Both the position numbers and the translations under genes were made by a program. Of a DNA stretch of 64,000 nt, positions 31,778-41,540 are shown piece after piece (position 1 is the first letter of the stretch; each line of letters starts with the position of its first letter). Below the pieces are notes generated by a model. The model did not search any database. It saw only the letters and a program-made list of their open reading frames with translations, and was not told where the DNA came from. Origin of the DNA: Chlorogloea purpurea SAG 13.99 (GTDB taxonomy: Bacteria; Cyanobacteriota; Cyanobacteriia; Cyanobacteriales; Microcystaceae); the NCBI GenBank assembly GCA_016903695.1, contig JADQBB010000001.1:265189-329188 (forward strand), written 5' to 3'.

Positions 31778-32361
31778 CATCGCCCGTCCTGTCGGATATT
31801 CCAGCTACCATCGACCCGGAATAACACCAAACACCTTTTATCGGGTGTGCCAGGGGCAACCAGAACTAATCGTCCCAATTGTCCCCAAGATCCCCCCATT
31901 CCACCTCTAGTATCAGCCCAACTAACTCGATAGATAGTGCCGCCGTTACCCGCTACGCCAGCTACTGTTCGCAAAGTCGAGCTGTTCCGGTCTATATCTA
32001 CTCCAGAAACTAGCGATTCCCAATGGAGGGCGGTTTCACAATTATTACCGGATATGCGCGTATATCGAATCTGTCCGGTATTCCATTGCGCTATACAGAG
32101 ACTCGTGGGGGTTCGTCCATTACCGGTAGCATCATAACGTGTGAACTTCCACTGCTGGGACAGTTGGAAGGTGGCGATATTAAGACGTATCCACGCTACT
32201 AACCGGATAATAAAAGGCAAACAGATTAATATCAATATCATCAAAAGGGCGAGGGCGATCAATAATTCATACAGGGTTAATCCTTTGGGCAGGGAATTAG
32301 AGGCGACGAGTTTATCTTTTTTCCAACCTCTATAACTTAGTAAATAATTCGTTCGTATCAT
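31774..32361 (-). CDS. Type IV pilin-like / pseudopilin protein
   Basis: 195 residues. The leader is 28 residues long and ends in LPKG, followed by LTLYELLIALALLMILILI: a prepilin peptidase site (G/L) with Glu5 and the hydrophobic helix. The remainder is a GspH/FimT-like globular domain with Cys in the last residues. It is probably a minor pilin or pseudopilin for type IV pili or DNA uptake. No other pilus genes are nearby. Confidence 0.85.
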   Translation of the reverse strand: MIRTNYLLSYRGWKKDKLVASNSLPKGLTLYELLIALALLMILILICLPFIIRLVAWIRLNIATFQLSQQWKFTRYDATGNGRTPTSLCIAQWNTGQIRYTRISGNNCETALHWESLVSGVDIDRNSSTLRTVAGVAGNGGTIYRVSWADTRGGMGGSWGQLGRLVLVAPGTPDKRCLVLFRVDGSWNIRQDGRC

Positions 32362-32547
32362 CTTGATGGACTATTAACAAGTAAAATTCAAGCGAATAAT
32401 TTTTGAATTTAACAAAAAAGTTTTTCGCTAAATATCAGTGCATACACTAATATTTTCGCTAAAAATGTCCAGAGAAATTAGGTATTTTTTGGAGAGAGAC
32501 GAAACTTAGATAAACTAATAAAAGACTAATTATAATTAGCCCTTATC

Positions 32548-33540
32548 ATGACGCAAATAGAAACAGACCTGAAAAATTTAGAGGCAACAGCCCGAACAGC
32601 GATCGCCGCCAGTAACAATTTAGAAGAAGTAGAAGGGTTACGGGTACAGTATCTGGGCAAAAAAGGGCAACTCTCGCAAATATTGCGAGAGATGGGCAAA
32701 CTGGGGGGAGACGATAAACCGAGAATCGGGGCTTTAGCCAACCAAGTCAAAGAAAACCTCCAGGCTCTTCTCGAAGGTCAGAAAGAAACCCTCGCTAACG
32801 CCGAAATAAAAGCCCAATTGAGCAGGGAAACGATCGATGTCACCCTACCTGGAGTGGGTCGCGCGGCAGGGCGTGTACACCCCTTGAACAGCACAGTCGA
32901 TCGGATTATCGATATATTCGTGGGACTGGGATACACGATCGCCACTGGCCCCCAGATCGAAACCGACTACTATAATTTTGAAGCCCTGAATATACCCCCC
33001 GACCATCCCGCCAGAGATATGCAGGATACGTTTTTCCTGCCCGATGGTCGCCTTCTCCGCACTCACACCTCGCCGGTGCAGATAAGATATATGGAGAGTC
33101 ACGAGCCACCTATCAGAATTGTCGCCCCAGGTCGAGTTTATCGCCGCGATACTGTAGATGCTACCCATTCGGCCGTCTTCCATCAGGTAGAAATCTTGGC
33201 CATAGATAAAAATATCACCTTCACGGATTTAAAAGGCACGATCAAAGAGTTTCTAAAACAGATGTTCGGTGAAGATTTAGCGGTAAAATTTCGCGCCTCT
33301 TATTTCCCCTTCACCGAACCTTCGGCAGAAGTAGATGTTCAGTGGCGGGGAAAATGGCTAGAGGTGATGGGCTGCGGCATGGTTGACCCCAACGTTTTAA
33401 AAGCAGTCGGTTATGACCCCAATGTTTATACGGGTTTCGCTGCTGGTTTCGGCGTGGAGAGGTTTGCTATGGTATTACATGAGATAGATGATATACGTCG
33501 TTGTTACAGCAACGATTTACGCTTCCTCAAACAATTTTAA
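32548..33540 (+). CDS. pheS: Phenylalanyl-tRNA synthetase alpha subunit
   Basis: 330 residues, normal length. An N-terminal coiled coil (about 1-90) is followed by the class II catalytic core: motif 1 near [19 protein letters not shown], motif 2 with [13 protein letters not shown] [21 protein letters not shown], and motif 3 [13 protein letters not shown]. It works with PheT (not in this window) as an alpha2beta2 enzyme. The separation of pheS and pheT is usual in cyanobacteria. Confidence 0.97.
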   Translation: MTQIETDLKNLEATARTAIAASNNLEEVEGLRVQYLGKKGQLSQILREMGKLGGDDKPRIGALANQVKENLQALLEGQKETLANAEIKAQLSRETIDVTLPGVGRAAGRVHPLNSTVDRIIDIFVGLGYTIATGPQIETDYYNFEALNIPPDHPARDMQDTFFLPDGRLLRTHTSPVQIRYMESHEPPIRIVAPGRVYRRDTVDATHSAVFHQVEILAIDKNITFTDLKGTIKEFLKQMFGEDLAVKFRASYFPFTEPSAEVDVQWRGKWLEVMGCGMVDPNVLKAVGYDPNVYTGFAAGFGVERFAMVLHEIDDIRRCYSNDLRFLKQF

Positions 33541-33555
33541 GAGGGATTCAAAAAT

Positions 33556-33900
33556 ATGGTAATGGATTCAGGTGCGGGAAAACAAAAACTTTTATCGATT
33601 CTCTGTCATAGTTCAATATTTTTCAGCGCGACTTTGGTTTCGATCGGTATTCCTCTGGCTGTTTACTTCGTTTCCGATGATGAGATCGTCAGGGATAACG
33701 CACGGGAAGCCCTCAATTTTCACTTTAACGTGTGGGTCTACGGGATTATCTTCGGTATCCTCACTTGGGTTTTAATCGGTTGGTTATTCTTGGGAATCCT
33801 CGGTGTAGGTACGATCGTTCTGCCTATCCTCGCTATCTTGGATGTTTGGAAAGAGCCTTACAAACCCTTCCGCTATCCTTTCATCTGGCGAGTTCTGTAG
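33556..33900 (+). CDS. DUF4870 family membrane protein
   Basis: 114 residues with three membrane segments. The DUF4870 core is recognisable: LCHSSIFF, DNAREALNFHFNVWVYGIIFGILT and WKEPYKPFRYPFIWR. Function unknown. It is 15 bp after pheS and may be co-transcribed. Confidence 0.88.
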   Translation: MVMDSGAGKQKLLSILCHSSIFFSATLVSIGIPLAVYFVSDDEIVRDNAREALNFHFNVWVYGIIFGILTWVLIGWLFLGILGVGTIVLPILAILDVWKEPYKPFRYPFIWRVL

Positions 33901-33974
33901 TATTTTGGGAAACGGGCCACCGGGTCTGTTTCTTAAAAAAAATGTTAAGATATATTAAAAGCATGAGAGACAGT

Positions 33975-34640
33975 ATGAATCAGCCGAACCTCCAGGAAAT
34001 TGCCGATCGATTAGAAAGCCCTAATTCGCGCGATCGTTTATTGGCACTGGCATCCTTACGACAAGTGAAGGCCTCCGACGCAGTGCCTTTAATCAAGAAA
34101 GTATTATTCGATGAGATGCTACCGGTGCGATCGATGGCGGTATTCGCTTTAGGAGTCAAACAAACCGACGAATGTTTCCCCATATTGATAAAATTATTGG
34201 AAACAGATCCAGACTACGGTATTAGAGCCGATGCAGCCGGTGCTTTAGGGTATTTAGAAGATATACGCGCTTTTGAGCCATTAGTGAGAGCTTTTTACGA
34301 AGATACGGAATGGTTAGTAAGATTCAGCGCCGCAGTATCTTTAGGTAATCTTAAAGATATTCGCGCAAAAGAAGTTTTATTGAGCGCCCTGCAAAGCGAG
34401 GAAACCGTGGTAAAACAAGCCGCCATAGCCGCTTTAGGGGAAATAAAAGCGGTGGAAGCAGTGGATAAGTTATTAGAATTCGTTGCCTCTCCCGATTGGT
34501 TGATACGTCAGAGATTGGCAGAAGCTTTAGGTAATTTACCCTCGGAAAAAAGCGTTTCCGCTTTGAAATTTTTAGCGAAAGATGATCATCATCATGTGAG
34601 AGACGCGGCTACTATTTCCTTGAGTCGTATCGATAATTAG
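33975..34640 (+). CDS. HEAT-repeat protein (PBS-lyase/NblB-like)
   Basis: 221 residues from the ATG at 33975; in-frame ATGs at 33942 and 33963 are alternatives. It consists of about six HEAT repeats of the phycobilisome-lyase type, for example VRSMAVFALGVKQTDECFPILIK, IRADAAGALGYLED and VRFSAAVSLGNLKD. Relatives include CpcE/CpcF bilin lyases and NblB, which handle phycobiliproteins. Because the repeats are generic, a scaffold role elsewhere is equally possible. Confidence 0.8.
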   Translation: MNQPNLQEIADRLESPNSRDRLLALASLRQVKASDAVPLIKKVLFDEMLPVRSMAVFALGVKQTDECFPILIKLLETDPDYGIRADAAGALGYLEDIRAFEPLVRAFYEDTEWLVRFSAAVSLGNLKDIRAKEVLLSALQSEETVVKQAAIAALGEIKAVEAVDKLLEFVASPDWLIRQRLAEALGNLPSEKSVSALKFLAKDDHHHVRDAATISLSRIDN

Positions 34641-34644
34641 ATTT

Positions 34645-35700
34645 CTAGGCTTCTATATCCCGCCGTAAAACTTTACCATTGAGAGTGTCGATGAAACGAG
34701 GCAGAGTTTGTATATCTATTAACTCCATCGTTTTCATATTATAGGTAGTGTAAACGGTGTCTTGAGAATCAAGGTTAATATCAACGATCGTGAGAGTTTT
34801 CACCGGCGGTAAATCCCCCGTTATCAGTCGTCTCGGCCCGCTTCCTAAAGCGCCCGTGTGCAGTAATTGTAACTGCCCCCGTTTCCCCGGATAATAAGCG
34901 TGAGCGTGACCGCTGATGTAGGTGTGTACGCCATTCTTTTCTAGGAATTGTCGCAGCGATTCCCCCCCTGCCAAGAAATTACCCGGTTTATCACGCCCGA
35001 TCGCGATTCCGTACAGGGGTAGATGACCGATCGCTATCCTCATCTTAGCTCTTCTCGCAACTTGTGAATTTAAACTTTTCCCGGCCCACTGTAATTGTTC
35101 CCCGGAAATCAGATGAGTAGAAGCATCCCAAACCAGATAAAAAATATTATCTGCGGTAAAAGAATAATTAAACGGGAAATTATCCCTATCTAAAAAATTT
35201 AAACCCGTATCGTGTGCGGGGTTTTGCCAGTAAGCAGTCGCTAACTTCCTTTCCTCGGCGAATATAAATTGTGTTCCCGATAATGCCCCCGAAGCGTCGT
35301 GATTACCGATAGTGAAGCCGAAAGGTATTTTCGCTTTTCTCAGGGGGGCGCTGATATGTCGATCAAACCCCTCCCACATATCATTAATCTGGCTTCTTGT
35401 CAAGCTCCTTTTTTGACCCGCCACCATATCGCCGCCGCACAGCACTAAATCGGGTTTCCAATCCCGAATCATGGCAATGCCCTTATCCACTTCCGCCTCG
35501 TAGGTAGTAGACCCGTATTGACTGTTCAGGTCACTGATAACTACAATCCTGACGGTAGACTTCCGGGGGACATTGACGGCTTCAACGAGCGTTTGGTTAG
35601 AAACGGTATTGTTTTTACCCCTATCCCCCACGCAGGAAGCCAGACTTAAAACCGATAAACCCCCCCAGAAGTATAAAAATTGCCTGCGGGAAATAGCCAT
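34645..35700 (-). CDS. Exported metallophosphoesterase
   Basis: 351 residues. The N-terminus has both a twin-Arg motif (SRRQFLYF) and a lipobox-like LASC, so it is probably a Tat-exported lipoprotein. Calcineurin-type motifs: DLN (a variant of DxH), GGDMV, GNHDA, GHLP and SGHAHAY. It probably hydrolyses a phosphate ester on the outer face of the membrane. The truncated copy of the hydrolase 3' end (35701-35812) abuts its start codon, so a hydrolase-phosphoesterase operon existed before the BrnTA insertion. Confidence 0.88.
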   Translation of the reverse strand: MAISRRQFLYFWGGLSVLSLASCVGDRGKNNTVSNQTLVEAVNVPRKSTVRIVVISDLNSQYGSTTYEAEVDKGIAMIRDWKPDLVLCGGDMVAGQKRSLTRSQINDMWEGFDRHISAPLRKAKIPFGFTIGNHDASGALSGTQFIFAEERKLATAYWQNPAHDTGLNFLDRDNFPFNYSFTADNIFYLVWDASTHLISGEQLQWAGKSLNSQVARRAKMRIAIGHLPLYGIAIGRDKPGNFLAGGESLRQFLEKNGVHTYISGHAHAYYPGKRGQLQLLHTGALGSGPRRLITGDLPPVKTLTIVDINLDSQDTVYTTYNMKTMELIDIQTLPRFIDTLNGKVLRRDIEA

Positions 35701-35812
35701 TTAAATGAACTCCTGAATCGCCCTCGCGGTATCCACTGGCTTTTCCAGATGGGGTACGTGACCGCATTGGGAAACCCAAACCAGTTTACTATGGGGAGAG
35801 CGTTTTTAAATA
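35701..35812 (-). pseudogene. Duplicated 3' end of an alpha/beta hydrolase gene
   Basis: On the - strand this encodes SKLVWVSQCGHVPHLEKPVD and then TARAIQEFI followed by a stop. This is the C-terminus of the hydrolase whose complete gene ends at 36330. The two copies (35701-35812 and 36330-36442) are about 80% identical by eye over 112 bp. Upstream of the matching part an in-frame TAA closes the reading frame, so this copy is a remnant. The two copies flank the BrnT/BrnA genes as direct repeats. Confidence 0.85.
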
Positions 35813-35826
35813 CGATTAAATTTTAA

Positions 35827-36319
<493 letters not shown>

Positions 36320-36329
36320 CATTTTTTAG

Positions 36330-37235
36330 TCAAATGAACTCCTCGATCGCTCTCGCAGTATCCACGGGTTTCTCTAAATGGGGGACGTGACCGCATCGGG
36401 GAATCCAAACTAGTTTACTACGAGAGATAGCGTTTTTAAATCTGGTGGCATCCTTAACGCCGAGAATCCGATCGTTTTCCCCCCAGATAATTAAAGTCTC
36501 TTGCCCGATGCGGGATAACTTAGGTAAGAATGCCCCGTAGCCGCCGCTTTTAGTAAAGCTGATCAGCGATCGACTCCAATTCTCGCACTCCAGATGTAGC
36601 GCGGCGCATACTCCAGCGTCGAGACTGGCGAGGGATTTATCGTAATAGGCGGTGCGACTAATATTCTGGCGGATGCGGGGATTGGCTAAAAAACTCGTGG
36701 CGAAAGTATCCAAGGGGGAAAACATGAACTTGCCCAGGATTGGCGGATTAGCTAAGCCAGCACTATCGATAAGGACTAGTTTCTCTACAATTCGGGGATA
36801 GGTCAGGGTAAAATCTAAAGCCGCAGCGCCCCCCATCGAAGCACCCACGAGGATGACGGGTTTTCCGATGAGATGCTGGCAGAAATCATAGAGATGGGTT
36901 TTGATGTTATGGGGAGAGACGGCAATATCAAGAGAGCGGGAAGTGAAGCCGAAACCCAATAAATCCACGCTCCATACTTCGTGATTCTGACTTAAAAGTG
37001 GTATCAGGCGGCGAAATTCCAAGACGGAACTATCGAAACCGTGTAACAGTAAGAGGGGGATATTGCCTTTACCCTGCCTTGTATAAGTCGTGTGTACTGG
37101 CTGGGGTGAAACGGAACTCATCAATTGGATTTGTTGGAGGTTTTTCAGGAGATCGATCGAAGTTAACTCGGTCAAGCCCTCTGTCACTTGGGGAAGAAAA
37201 TTAGGATAGCTCGAAGACATGGAAGTAAAACTCAA
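36330..37235 (-). CDS. Alpha/beta fold hydrolase
   Basis: 301 residues. The oxyanion motif HGFDSS is followed by the nucleophile elbow GASMGG (Ser), an acid in WGENDRILG and His in CGHVPHLEKP. No signal peptide. Substrate unknown; cyanobacterial relatives are annotated as esterases or chlorophyllase/haloperoxidase-like. The last 37 codons are duplicated 630 bp away beyond BrnTA, and the gene remains intact because the insertion carries a replacement 3' end. Confidence 0.88.
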   Translation of the reverse strand: MSFTSMSSSYPNFLPQVTEGLTELTSIDLLKNLQQIQLMSSVSPQPVHTTYTRQGKGNIPLLLLHGFDSSVLEFRRLIPLLSQNHEVWSVDLLGFGFTSRSLDIAVSPHNIKTHLYDFCQHLIGKPVILVGASMGGAAALDFTLTYPRIVEKLVLIDSAGLANPPILGKFMFSPLDTFATSFLANPRIRQNISRTAYYDKSLASLDAGVCAALHLECENWSRSLISFTKSGGYGAFLPKLSRIGQETLIIWGENDRILGVKDATRFKNAISRSKLVWIPRCGHVPHLEKPVDTARAIEEFI

Positions 37236-37322
37236 GCGCCAACCTTATCCATTTTACACGGAATAGTTTCTCACGATCGCTTGAAGAACCATACGGCTTT
37301 TATGGGCGCTAAAATTTCGTCT

Positions 37323-37508
37323 CTAACGTTTAGAAAGTAAATAACCCTTTTTAGAGTGACTTCTTTTGAGCCTCGTGATCACGTTATTTAAAATTTCCTG
37401 ACGGGACTCATTATCGAGACAATCGGAACTATCTTCGGTACGATTTAAAATATTCGATAAGTTGAAATAAATTAAATCAGTTTCTAAAGGGACGGGTGAG
37501 AGATTCAT
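37323..37508 (-). CDS. Small hypothetical protein (61 residues)
   Basis: An ORF in a 437-bp gap between divergent genes. It encodes a hydrophilic protein with an acidic middle (RTEDSSDCLDNESRQEIL) and a basic tail (RLKRSHSKKGYLLSKR). No family is recognised. Composition is protein-like, but the start lacks a clear ribosome-binding site. The rest of the gap (37509-37672) is AT-rich and probably holds promoters. Confidence 0.4.
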   Translation of the reverse strand: MNLSPVPLETDLIYFNLSNILNRTEDSSDCLDNESRQEILNNVITRLKRSHSKKGYLLSKR

Positions 37509-37672
37509 ACTTTAATACTGGTCTGTAGTGTACGAAAAGATAGCAATCAAACTCTCTTAATTGAAAAACAAACACATTTGCTTCACAGCTTGATACTATT
37601 CATTTTCCAAGAATTTTAAAAATCGGCAATAATAAATATCACGCTCTTTCAGTGACACAACTCACATTTAAA

Positions 37673-38842
37673 ATGGTTACAGGTCTCATTTATTTAGACA
37701 ACCAAGCCACCACACAAATAGACCCTGTAGTGTTAGAAGCGATGTTACCTTACTTCGGTCAACATTACGGTAATCCTGGCAGTATCAATCACGCCTATGG
37801 TTGGCAGGCGGAAGCCGCGGTGAAGCAAAGCCGGGAGATACTGGCGGGCGCTATTAATTGTACAAAGGAAGAGATCGTTTTTACTTCAGGGGCCACAGAA
37901 GCTAATAACCTCGCCATTAAAGGTGTGGCCGAAGCTTATTTTTCCAAGGGTAGACACATTATCACCGTCGCTACCGAACATAAAGCAGTCCTTGACCCCT
38001 GTAAGTATCTAGAAAGCCTCGGTTTCGAGATTACGATAGTGCCGGTTCAACCTGACGGGTTAATAGATTTAATTCTCCTAGAAAAGTCCCTGCGTCCTGA
38101 CACCATTCTCGTGTCGGTGATGGCTGCTAATAATGAAATTGGGGTGTTACAGCCCCTGGAGAATATAGGGGATATTTGCCGCCGTCATGAAGTATTATTC
38201 CATAGCGACGGGGCCCAAGCGATCGGTAAAATACCTTTAGACGTGGACAGGATGAAAATCGATTTACTGTCTATGACCGCCCATAAAATACACGGCCCCA
38301 AAGGTATCGGCGCGCTTTACGTGCGTCGCCGTGACCCTAGAGTGTCCTTGGCTTCTCAAATTCAAGGGGGAGGTCAAGAAAGGGGGATGAGGTCTGGCAC
38401 TCTTTCACCTCCTTTAATCGTCGGTTTCGCCAAGGCGGTAGAGATGGGCTTAGAATCTATGGCGGAGGAAAAAGCGCGTCTGGAAGGATTACGCGATCGT
38501 CTCTGGGATAAATTGAAGGCGTTACCTGGTATCAGCCTTAATGGTCATCCTGGTCGAAGACTGGCGGGTAATTTGAATATCAGTATCGAGGGAGTGGATG
38601 GGTCAGCTTTATTGTTGGGTTTACAATCCGTGATAGCCCTATCTTCCGGTTCAGCTTGTTCGTCTATGGATACATCTCCCTCTCACGTTTTAAAAGCTTT
38701 GGGACACTCGGATAAGTTAGCCCGCGCCTCTTTACGTTTCGGGATGGGTCGTTTTAATACTGTAGAGGAGATCGATCGAACCGCCGAGGTGGTTACCGGT
38801 ACGGTGGAGGCCTTAAGGCGGTTAAAGCCAATGAAAACTTAG
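37673..38842 (+). CDS. Cysteine desulfurase (NifS/IscS family)
   Basis: 389 residues from the ATG at 37673; a GTG at 37652 is in frame, but the ATG fits family starts (IYLDNQATTQ). PLP-binding Lys in SMTAHKIHGPKG, the His of ATEHKAV and the catalytic Cys in SSGSACSS. It supplies persulfide sulfur for Fe-S clusters or other cofactors. It belongs to class I (long Cys loop), like IscS/NifS. No isc or nif genes are nearby. Confidence 0.93.
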   Translation: MVTGLIYLDNQATTQIDPVVLEAMLPYFGQHYGNPGSINHAYGWQAEAAVKQSREILAGAINCTKEEIVFTSGATEANNLAIKGVAEAYFSKGRHIITVATEHKAVLDPCKYLESLGFEITIVPVQPDGLIDLILLEKSLRPDTILVSVMAANNEIGVLQPLENIGDICRRHEVLFHSDGAQAIGKIPLDVDRMKIDLLSMTAHKIHGPKGIGALYVRRRDPRVSLASQIQGGGQERGMRSGTLSPPLIVGFAKAVEMGLESMAEEKARLEGLRDRLWDKLKALPGISLNGHPGRRLAGNLNISIEGVDGSALLLGLQSVIALSSGSACSSMDTSPSHVLKALGHSDKLARASLRFGMGRFNTVEEIDRTAEVVTGTVEALRRLKPMKT

Positions 38843-39237
38843 TTCTGGGGTGGGGAAGTCACTTCGAGGGGCTGCCCTCCGTCCGGCGGCGGGATTACCT
38901 CTAGGGGTTGGCTGTTTGGTTCGGGAATGGCTTTAAGTTCGTTGGTTTTATCTTCCTGTTTCGTACTTACAGGGATGTCTTCTTTAATTACGGTTTCGGG
39001 TTGACTCGTTTCCTCTTTGAGCGCTTTTTTCGGTTCGTAGGTGGTGGATTTAACTTTAGTAGTTTCGGGTTGGGGATTGGTTGCTTTTTCTGCGGGCGCA
39101 ATTTCTTTTTCGGGTAGTTTACCAGCACTACAGCTCGATTCTAAACCGAGCAAGCATCTTACTTCCTCGCGGGCTAAAGAAACTCCTATTCCCGACACGG
39201 AGATTAATAGAGCTAAAAGAGTCAGGATATTTTTCAT
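38839..39237 (-). CDS. Hypothetical secreted Pro/Glu/Lys-rich protein
   Basis: 132 residues. A signal peptide (NILTLLALLISVSGIGVSLA) is followed by two nearby Cys (CLLGLESSC) and a low-complexity region rich in Pro, Glu, Lys and Gln with a duplicated QPLEV block at the end (QPLEVIPPPD, QPLEVTSPPQ). Function unknown. GGAG lies about 7 bp before the ATG on the - strand. The IS605-type element is inserted just upstream, so its promoter may be affected. Confidence 0.6.
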   Translation of the reverse strand: MKNILTLLALLISVSGIGVSLAREEVRCLLGLESSCSAGKLPEKEIAPAEKATNPQPETTKVKSTTYEPKKALKEETSQPETVIKEDIPVSTKQEDKTNELKAIPEPNSQPLEVIPPPDGGQPLEVTSPPQN

Positions 39238-39315
39238 TATATTTACTCCTCGATCGTCACCGCATCTATTGTAACTGAACTCAGGAAGTAATCAGTACAG
39301 CCTAAATTGAGCCAC

Positions 39316-39338
39316 TCGGCGCGCTAAAGCTGCGCCGA
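39316..39338 (-). ncRNA. Candidate omega-RNA 3' hairpin overlapping the tnpB end
   Basis: A 7-bp stem TCGGCGC/GCGCCGA with a 9-nt loop contains the tnpB stop codon. TnpB guide (omega) RNAs are made from the right end of the element and overlap the tnpB 3' end, with the guide just beyond. Position and orientation fit. The guide would come from the host sequence near 39240-39310. Inference from family knowledge; the full scaffold was not determined. Confidence 0.4.
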
Positions 39339-40901
39339 TTCTGGCTTGGGAGTCGGAATTAACTTGTCGCCCACATTGGCTATCTGGTTAACCGTTCCAA
39401 GCTTAACCGCCATCCTCTCTGCCGGAGACTGACTCTGCGGACTTTCAGACTCGCTTACTCGTTTCGAGGATTGATAAGCTTGCCATGCGGCGGTGAGGAT
39501 CGGCTCCGACCCCCGGTAACTATTTCTAGCTAACAGCACATCAAGCGTATTGTCAGTAACGAATCGACTTAAATAGGCACTAAAAAGATCCCTCTGCATT
39601 ACTGCAAGTCCGGTGACATCGTAATGTACCCGAAGAGATAGAGACTTTTTAATCCGCTCTCCGTTGAGATGAGTTTGCGAAAGAGCCGTAGATGAAGTCG
39701 AAAACTCGGTGAATGAACCGCCAGCGTTTTCAGCTTTGCGTTTCAGTTCAGATTGAAAAAATCCGGGTGATTTGGCTCCTATTGCCTTACCGTATCGTTT
39801 CTGCCATCCTTTAACCGATACTTTCTCGGTTTTAATATGTTTGCCATGTTTTAAAATCTGATTAACCAATCTACGATTTTGAGATTTGGCATAGGCAGAT
39901 TTACGGCGTTCTAGATTGCGTTTCTTTTTAGCTAGTTTCAGGTAAGTTCTAGAGTTCTTCCAATGGCGAGAACCTTTCTTTACCTTCCCTTTTTTGATGA
40001 TTTTTCTGCGTCCCCTACGTCCGTCAAAATCTGGTTCGTAGTTATCGGGATTGTTCGCCCGTTGAGACCTCTGCATGGCCCTTTGAATAGTTTTTATTTC
40101 TCTCTCAAGGGTAGGAACATTTTCAGCAAAGGGAAGCAATCCAGCTTTCTTATCACCAACGAAAGCCACATTAGTGATGTTAAGGTCAAGGCCAATCAAT
40201 CCATCACCGGGTTGATATTGTGGTTTTTGATAGGGAGTTCCGGAGAGAACCAATTGCACGAACCAGCGACGCTTACCGTTTAACTCCCGTTTTATGACAC
40301 GGCAGTATTTAACGGGGGCGGATAAACCGTGGCAATGAACAGGGTTAGAGGGGTCGAAGATACCCTTCAAAGTAAGTTTCCCCCAAACCAAACAATTATC
40401 CTTCCACCGTAAACCCTGTTTATTGGTTTTATTTTCGATGGAATTAAATCTGTTGGGAACTTTATATCGAACTTTCTTTGCCTTGCCGAATAGTATTCGT
40501 TCTACGGCTCTGAAAGCTCGGGTCGCTAGAGTTTGAATTGAATTACTATCGAGTTTTTGGGCTATCCAAACGGAACGTTTCGCATTCAATACGGCGAAGG
40601 CTTGAAGGTCATAATCGGTAAAATTATACAAACGAATAGCCGAACTGAAAGCTAAACTTCTCTGTTTACTTTGAACTGGTAGTTTTCTCGCTTCTTGGTA
40701 AGGTGCCGATTTTTTAAGTCTCTCCATCCGCAATAATGCTTCATTCAAACAGGCGTTGTATAATTGTCTACCCGCTTGAAATCTACCGAGTAATTCGGCA
40801 TCACTACTAGAATCCACTTTTAAGGGGAGTTCTAATACGAATGATGGTGAGTTAGTTCGGGCTACCGTAATTATTTTCCTCCATTGTTTCTTATGTTCCA
40901 T
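39324..40901 (-). CDS. tnpB: TnpB-family RNA-guided nuclease, zinc finger lost
   Basis: 525 residues from the ATG at 40901; a TTG at 40928 would add nine. The RuvC catalytic residues are visible: Asp in GLDLN, Glu in IKTEKVSVKGW and Asp in MQRDLFSAYL. The region between the last two normally has a CxxC...CxC zinc finger, but here reads SQTHLNGERIKKSLSLR and then VHYDVTG, with no Cys. The C-terminus carries a 70-residue Ser/Pro-rich tail. It partners the adjacent tnpA. Confidence 0.88.
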   Translation of the reverse strand: MEHKKQWRKIITVARTNSPSFVLELPLKVDSSSDAELLGRFQAGRQLYNACLNEALLRMERLKKSAPYQEARKLPVQSKQRSLAFSSAIRLYNFTDYDLQAFAVLNAKRSVWIAQKLDSNSIQTLATRAFRAVERILFGKAKKVRYKVPNRFNSIENKTNKQGLRWKDNCLVWGKLTLKGIFDPSNPVHCHGLSAPVKYCRVIKRELNGKRRWFVQLVLSGTPYQKPQYQPGDGLIGLDLNITNVAFVGDKKAGLLPFAENVPTLEREIKTIQRAMQRSQRANNPDNYEPDFDGRRGRRKIIKKGKVKKGSRHWKNSRTYLKLAKKKRNLERRKSAYAKSQNRRLVNQILKHGKHIKTEKVSVKGWQKRYGKAIGAKSPGFFQSELKRKAENAGGSFTEFSTSSTALSQTHLNGERIKKSLSLRVHYDVTGLAVMQRDLFSAYLSRFVTDNTLDVLLARNSYRGSEPILTAAWQAYQSSKRVSESESPQSQSPAERMAVKLGTVNQIANVGDKLIPTPKPESAQL

Positions 40902-40910
40902 GTTATCATA

Positions 40911-40940
40911 ACGGTTGATAATATGCAAGTTATCAACCGT
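40911..40940. promoter_or_regulatory. Perfect 11-bp inverted repeat between tnpA and tnpB
   Basis: ACGGTTGATAA (40911-40921) and TTATCAACCGT (40930-40940) are exact reverse complements around an 8-nt spacer. They lie centrally in the divergent tnpA/tnpB spacer, 5 bp before the tnpA start. It could be an operator for both genes or a structure blocking tnpA translation. Confidence 0.5.
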
Positions 40941-40945
40941 AGTTC

Positions 40946-41356
40946 ATGAGAAAAGATTCTTTCGGATACAGGCATAATAACCACTCGGTAGGGTTGGCAA
41001 CCGTTCATCTGGTCTGGATACCAAAAAGACGCAAGCCGATTCTGAAAGGGGAGATAAAATTAAGGTTAGCAACAATTCTAGAGTCCGTTGCCACCGAGAG
41101 GGAATGGATAATTAAAGCTAAAGAAATCGCCCCGGATCATGTTCATCTATTAGTGGAATACGATGAAACAACACCTATCTTTGAAGTGGTTAGGGCTTTT
41201 AAAGGTAGAAGTTCGAGAATATTGAGAGAGGAATTCCCTGAACTCTTGAAATTACCGTCTCTCTGGACGAGAAGTTATTTTTACGATACGAGCGTTAAAA
41301 TCAGCACCGCGAAAGTAATGGCTTATATTAACGATCCACATCATGAAAGACATTAA
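40946..41356 (+). CDS. tnpA: IS200/IS605 Y1 transposase
   Basis: 136 residues, the usual size. The HUH motif is DHVHLLVE and the nucleophile Tyr is probably in SYFYDTSVKISTAKVMAYIND. It performs single-strand excision and insertion at subterminal hairpins. Start ATG at 40946 follows the inverted repeat. It appears intact and divergent from tnpB. Confidence 0.92.
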   Translation: MRKDSFGYRHNNHSVGLATVHLVWIPKRRKPILKGEIKLRLATILESVATEREWIIKAKEIAPDHVHLLVEYDETTPIFEVVRAFKGRSSRILREEFPELLKLPSLWTRSYFYDTSVKISTAKVMAYINDPHHERH

Positions 41357-41540
41357 CGAGACGATCCGGCAACTAAAGTTGCCTAGTCGCTTTTCCGCCC
41401 CGCAATAAATTGACGGGGCTACCAAGCTCTCCTATTCTTCCCGTGTATGTGGATGACACCTCACGGGTTGGATTCACGCCCGTATTATCAAGTTTTGTCG
41501 GTAATATAGTCAAATATAATCAGAGGATAGCATCTATGTG

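Larger units (their letters stand above)
39290..41500. mobile_element. IS200/IS605-family insertion sequence (IS605 type)
   Basis: Divergent tnpA (+) and tnpB (-) separated by 44 bp, with subterminal hairpins instead of terminal inverted repeats, as in single-strand Y1 transposons. Near the tnpB end TCGGCGC/GCGCCGA folds at 39316-39338, overlapping the tnpB stop. Beyond tnpA there are GGCAAC/GTTGCC (41368-41383), GCCCCG/CGGGGC (41397-41419) and CCCGTG/CACGGG (41440-41467). Exact ends could not be fixed and the boundaries given are approximate. Confidence 0.8.
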
